Translations under genes and position numbers: made by a program
NCBI GenBank assembly: GCA_035296325.1
Contig: DATHBD010000082.1
Coordinates: forward strand, 143,529-207,528
Source of the DNA: DATHBD01 sp035296325
GTDB taxonomy: Bacteria; Actinomycetota; Actinomycetes; Mycobacteriales; Micromonosporaceae
Reading direction: 5' to 3'
DNA length: 64,000 bases
In this document: piece after piece, positions 61,020 to 64,000 of the stretch
How the letters are laid out: every line of letters starts with the position of its first letter
Position numbering within the stretch: position 1 is the stretch's first letter
Notes under the pieces: model-generated
The model's database searches: none
Told to the model about the DNA's origin: nothing
The model's input: only the letters and a program-made list of their open reading frames with translations

Positions 61020-62162
61020 GTGGCGCTCACCTACGGCTTCCTCAGCACCCATCCGCCCACCCAGTGCGGACTGGCGACCTTCAACTCAGCCCTGGCGACT
61101 TCGCTGATCGCGCGAACCGGATCCGGCGGGGTGGTCCGGGTGACCACCGACCGGAGCGCGGGACGGCCGGAGCCCCACGTGGTGCACACCTGGACAGCAG
61201 GCGAGGTCGCGGGGTGGCGGCGGGCCGCGTCCGCGCTCAACCGCTACTCCGTAGCGGTCGTGCAGCACGAGTACGGCATCTACCCCGGCACCGACGGCTG
61301 GGATGTGCTGCCGTTGCTCCGCTCCCTCACGGTGCCCAGCATCGTCGTACTGCACACGGTGCTCGCCACGCCCACGACCAGGCAGAAAGCGCTGCTGGAG
61401 CAGATTGTCGCCGCCGCAGGGGCGGTGGTCACGATGACCGAAACCGCCCGGGATCGGCTGTGCGCCGGTTACGCCGTCGACGCGGCGAAGGTGGCCGTGA
61501 TTCCGCACGGCGTCACCCGCCACAGCGGCGCACCGGCCGTCCGGCGCGAGGTGCCGCACCTGCTCACCTGGGGGCTGCTCGGGCCGGGCAAGGGCATCGA
61601 GTGGGCGTTACGCGCCCTCGCCCGACTCGTCGATCTGGACCCGACGCCGACCTACACTGTCGCCGGTCGGACGCACCCCAAGGTGTTGGAGCGCCACGGC
61701 GAGGCGTACCGCACGGGCCTGCACCAGCTGGGTGCGCAGCTCGGCATCTCCAGCCACGTCTCCTACGACGCCGTCTACCGTGACGACGCGTCGCTGAGTC
61801 GACTGATCAGGTCAGCCGATGTCGTCGTGCTGCCCTATGACTCCCGCGAGCAGGTGACCTCCGGCGTGCTCATCGAGGCTGTGGCGGCCGGCGTGCCGGT
61901 GGTGGCCACCCGGTTCCCACACGCCGTGGAGTTGCTCGGCGGCGGCGGACCCGGCCTGCTCGTGCCGCATCAGAACCCGACGGCGTTGGCGACCGCCCTA
62001 CGTCGGGTACTCACCGAGCCGGGCCTCGCCGCCGGACTCGTCGGCCGCGCCCCCGGCAGCACGGCCACGCTGGAATGGCCGGCGGTCGCGGCACGCTACG
62101 ACGACCTCGGGCGAACCCTGCTCGCCGAACGCCCCACCGCACTCGCGGCGGCAACGGCGTGA
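61020..62162 (+). CDS. Glycosyltransferase, GT4-like
   Basis: A 380-residue GT-B glycosyltransferase. The N-terminal acceptor lobe begins YGFLSTHPPTQCGLATF and includes VVQHEYGIYPG; the C-terminal lobe has LLTWGLLGPGKGIEWALRAL and the donor-site signature LPYDSREQVTSGVLIEAVAAGVPVVAT. GTG 61020 has AAGG about 9 nt upstream. It is followed after 35 bp by a small gene on the same strand. Donor and acceptor sugars are unknown. Confidence 0.88.
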   Translation: MALTYGFLSTHPPTQCGLATFNSALATSLIARTGSGGVVRVTTDRSAGRPEPHVVHTWTAGEVAGWRRAASALNRYSVAVVQHEYGIYPGTDGWDVLPLLRSLTVPSIVVLHTVLATPTTRQKALLEQIVAAAGAVVTMTETARDRLCAGYAVDAAKVAVIPHGVTRHSGAPAVRREVPHLLTWGLLGPGKGIEWALRALARLVDLDPTPTYTVAGRTHPKVLERHGEAYRTGLHQLGAQLGISSHVSYDAVYRDDASLSRLIRSADVVVLPYDSREQVTSGVLIEAVAAGVPVVATRFPHAVELLGGGGPGLLVPHQNPTALATALRRVLTEPGLAAGLVGRAPGSTATLEWPAVAARYDDLGRTLLAERPTALAAATA

Positions 62163-62197
62163 TCACACCGACGTCCCCCCGACGACAGGAGATGCCC

Positions 62198-62515
62198 ATG
62201 AATTTCCTCATCGCCCCACCCGCCATGAGCCGGCCCGAGCCGCCCGAGCCCGCCAGGACTCCCCGCGAGAAGGAGGTGGACGGCTTCAACACCGTGCTCG
62301 CGACCATTCTGGCCAACCAACTCACCGCAGCCCTGGCCGCCGACGACCATCCGAGGGCGGTCGGTTTGATCAACCGCGGCTTCGCCGAGGGCAGCCCCCA
62401 GATGGGTTGCGCGCTGCTTTGTCAGGCCATCGCCATCGTCGGGTCCGGCCGGACCTGGACCGTGCAGATCGCTCCCCTCTCCGATCGCGCCCCGAAGGCT
62501 CGGCCCAGCGACTGA
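62198..62515 (+). CDS. Small protein of unknown function after the glycosyltransferase
   Basis: A 105-residue protein: a Pro-rich start, a helical middle (EVDGFNTVLATILANQLTAAL) and a Cys-containing stretch (MGCALLCQAIAIVGSG). I recognise no family. ATG 62198 is preferred over ATG 62192 because AGGAG ends 6 nt before it. It is probably co-transcribed with the glycosyltransferase. Confidence 0.6.
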   Translation: MNFLIAPPAMSRPEPPEPARTPREKEVDGFNTVLATILANQLTAALAADDHPRAVGLINRGFAEGSPQMGCALLCQAIAIVGSGRTWTVQIAPLSDRAPKARPSD

Positions 62516-62652
62516 TCACAGCTGCGCCAGGTCCAGGTCGGGACGCCTGATGTGACGGCGTCGCCGGGTGACCCGGCTGTGCCATGACGTTTGCGGCCCC
62601 GGGGGACGGGGAGATGGTGGGGTAACTCGATTCCCACCGGAGGTGTCTCAGC

Positions 62653-62871
62653 ATGGAGCAGGCAACGGCCGTTCTGATCGGCGGCCCTGAGGACCAGACG
62701 CCCGTCGCGCTGTCCGAGGACACCGTGATCCACGAGGTCAGGCTGGACGACCTGGTTCACCGGTACGTGCGTACGACCGCGCACCGTGACGTGGACGGCC
62801 AGTCGCTGCTGGTCTTCAACTACGACGGGCAGACGTACGACGGCGCGGTGCACCCACCCGTACGGGACTGA
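62653..62871 (+). CDS. Small DUF5988-like protein
   Basis: A 72-residue soluble protein beginning MEQATAVLIGGPED and continuing with short beta strands (LLVFNYDGQTYDG). The GGP(E/D)D opening recalls the small actinobacterial DUF5988 family; the match is by eye. GGAGG lies about 10 nt before ATG 62653. Function unknown. Confidence 0.65.
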   Translation: MEQATAVLIGGPEDQTPVALSEDTVIHEVRLDDLVHRYVRTTAHRDVDGQSLLVFNYDGQTYDGAVHPPVRD

Positions 62872-62950
62872 CCGACCGCCCGCAGCAGCGCCCGTTCGCC
62901 GCCCCGGCGTCGGGCGCTTCGCCGTGGCACCGGTCACCGCGGCGGGGACC

Positions 62951-62956
62951 GTAGGA
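62951..62956 (+). promoter_or_regulatory. Possible -10 of the FAH-family gene
   Basis: TAGGAT lies 49 bp upstream of GTG 63006. It fits the TANNNT pattern, but no -35 is visible at 16-18 bp. Confidence 0.3.
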
Positions 62957-63005
62957 TGGCGGCGGTGCGCCCACCTCGCGCATACCGACACGGAGAGGAT
63001 CACCT

Positions 63006-63857
63006 GTGCAGCTCATGCGGTTCGGCATGTCAGGAGCGGAGCGCCCGGCGGTACGCGCGGACGACGGGACGGTCTACGACCTCTCGCCGCTCACCACCGA
63101 CATCGACGGCGCATTCCTCGCGGGCGGTGGCGTCGGCCTGGTGCGGGAGGCGTTGTCCGCCGGCCGACTCAGCGCCATGGACGTCGAGGGTCTGCGGGTC
63201 GGCGCGCCGGTGGCCCGACCTGGTGCGCTGATCTGCATCGGGCAGAACTACGCCGCGCACGCGGCCGAGTCCGGAGCCGCCCCGCCGGAGCGCCCCATCC
63301 TGTTCTTCAAGCACCCCAACACCGTGGTCGGCCCGTACGACGACGTGCTCATCCCCCGCGGCTCCACCCGTACCGACTGGGAGGTCGAGCTGGCGGTGGT
63401 GATCGGCGCCCCGGCCAGCTACCTGCCCTCGCCCGAGGCGGCCGCCGCCTGCATCGCCGGGTACACCGTCATCAACGACGTGTCCGAGCGCGCCTTCCAG
63501 GTCGAGCACTCCGGTGGGCAGTGGTCCAAGGGCAAGTGCGCCGCCACGTTCGCCCCGCTGGGCCCGTGGCTTCTCCCCGCCGACGAGGTGGCCGACGTGC
63601 AAGCGCTGCGGCTGCGGTCCTGGGTGAACGGCGAGCCCCGGCAGGATTCCAGCACCAAAGACATGATCTTCGACGTGGCCGAGATCGTCCGGGACCTCTC
63701 GCAGTACATGGTGCTCGACCCGGGCGACGTGATCTGCACCGGCACGCCGGAGGGTGTCGCGTTGTCCGGTCGGTTCCCGTACCTCTCCCCCGGCGACGTG
63801 GTGGAACTCGAGATCGACGGACTGGGCCGGCAGCGCCAGGTGTTCCGACAGGCCTGA
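63006..63857 (+). CDS. Fumarylacetoacetate hydrolase family protein
   Basis: A 283-residue FAH-family enzyme, a metal-dependent C-C hydrolase, decarboxylase or hydratase of 2-oxo acids. The family core is clear: ICIGQNYAAHAAE, FFKHPNTVVGPYDDV, DWEVELAVVIG (metal Glu), VINDVSER (metal Asp), SKGKCAATFAPLGPWL, KDMIFDVAEIVRDLS and GDVICTGTPEGVA. GTG 63006 has GGAGAGG 7 nt upstream. Neighbours give no pathway, so the substrate is unknown. It ends 7 bp from the convergent LamG-type gene. Confidence 0.9.
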   Translation: MQLMRFGMSGAERPAVRADDGTVYDLSPLTTDIDGAFLAGGGVGLVREALSAGRLSAMDVEGLRVGAPVARPGALICIGQNYAAHAAESGAAPPERPILFFKHPNTVVGPYDDVLIPRGSTRTDWEVELAVVIGAPASYLPSPEAAAACIAGYTVINDVSERAFQVEHSGGQWSKGKCAATFAPLGPWLLPADEVADVQALRLRSWVNGEPRQDSSTKDMIFDVAEIVRDLSQYMVLDPGDVICTGTPEGVALSGRFPYLSPGDVVELEIDGLGRQRQVFRQA

Positions 63858-63864
63858 ACCGGCG

Positions 63865-64000
63865 TCAGTTGCCGCGGCCCTTGTTGTAGTGGTCCGTGAT
63901 CGTGGCGAGGGGCAGAACGGTGCTGTAGATGGCGACCTCGTCGATGGTGCCGTTGAAGAACTGCGAGGTGCCGGCCCTGCTTCCGATGTACATCTTCTGG
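63865..64000 (-). CDS. LamG-type (concanavalin A-like) protein, C-terminal fragment
   Basis: The last 45 codons of a gene that enters from the right edge. They read MYIGSRAGTSQFFNGTIDEV and then AIYSTVLPLATITDHYNKG, the closing strands of a LamG/concanavalin A-like domain as found at the end of many secreted actinobacterial glycosidases. What precedes it is outside the window. Confidence 0.75.
   Translation of the reverse strand, partial: QKMYIGSRAGTSQFFNGTIDEVAIYSTVLPLATITDHYNKGRGN

Noticed and set aside
1..64000. Prophage, plasmid or integrative element spanning the window
   Set aside because: No integrase, transposase, tRNA-flanked attachment site, structural phage gene or replication origin was seen; only the TIR-WD40 gene shows clearly atypical codon use.

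Overview
The window is GC-rich throughout, has strongly GC-biased third codon positions and uses many GTG starts. Its genes (a SigE-family ECF sigma factor, an AfsR-type regulator, a WYL regulator, Tat- and Sec-exported glycosidases with ricin-type lectin tails, an F420-reductase-like protein) point to a free-living, saccharolytic actinobacterium. Micromonosporaceae is my best guess; this is inference from gene content and style, not a database result. I see no rRNA, tRNA, CRISPR array, transposase or integrase. Most of it reads as chromosomal accessory territory made of short operons.

Layout. 1-2819: GH35 beta-galactosidase cut by the left edge. 3171-7124: a small basic protein, a spermidine-synthase-fold protein, a Tat-exported animal-type haem peroxidase and a methyltransferase. 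7179-11574: two divergent secreted GH43 enzymes with ricin-type domains around a shared control region. 11721-15161: a 1146-residue TIR / membrane helix / coiled coil / WD40 protein with codon use unlike its neighbours, preceded by a repeat-rich leader and followed by a small nuclease-like ORF and a succinate-semialdehyde dehydrogenase. 17210-18951: a CBS protein coupled to an ArsB/NhaD-type permease. 19111-22121: a three-gene operon, SigE-type sigma factor / membrane-anchored DUF1996 protein / exported DUF1996 protein. 22296-34866: a tightly coupled operon YqiJ-like / flotillin / 1721-residue AAA+ ATPase, flanked on both sides by GGDEF-EAL proteins. 34894-36714: Tat-exported GH29 fucosidase with ricin-type tail. 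36914-40527: histidine kinase, stand-alone receiver and hybrid kinase. 40982-43480: MmcQ/YjbR protein, F420-reductase-like protein, LarA homologue. 43525-48939: AfsR-type regulator followed by an MMPL transporter. 49186-52666: S1 protease with an overlapping small membrane protein, then a diguanylate cyclase. 52712-63857: a run of single genes (WYL regulator, esterase-like hydrolase, DUF1648, YihY, ASCH, RtcB, DUF5996-like, aminoglycoside phosphotransferase-like, glycosyltransferase, FAH-family hydrolase). 63865-64000: the C-terminal end of a LamG-type protein cut by the right edge.

How the parts may work together. The polysaccharide enzymes (GH35, two GH43, GH29, the LamG fragment) look like a dispersed plant cell-wall side-chain degrading secretome, and two of the loci share a LacI-type operator-like 14-mer. 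The flotillin operon looks like a membrane-microdomain or envelope-stress machine whose ATPase is the least understood part. The TIR-WD40 gene is the best candidate for an acquired defence or signalling gene. The sigma/DUF1996 operon looks like a cell-surface signalling unit in which a DUF1996 ectodomain sits on an anti-sigma-like N-terminus.

Other notable structure: an element of about 80 bp with long inverted termini occurs twice (43494-43571 and 48990-49070), and the first copy supplies the last 15 codons and the stop of the MMPL gene. At least six genes look leaderless, with a -10-like hexamer ending 6-7 nt before the start codon.
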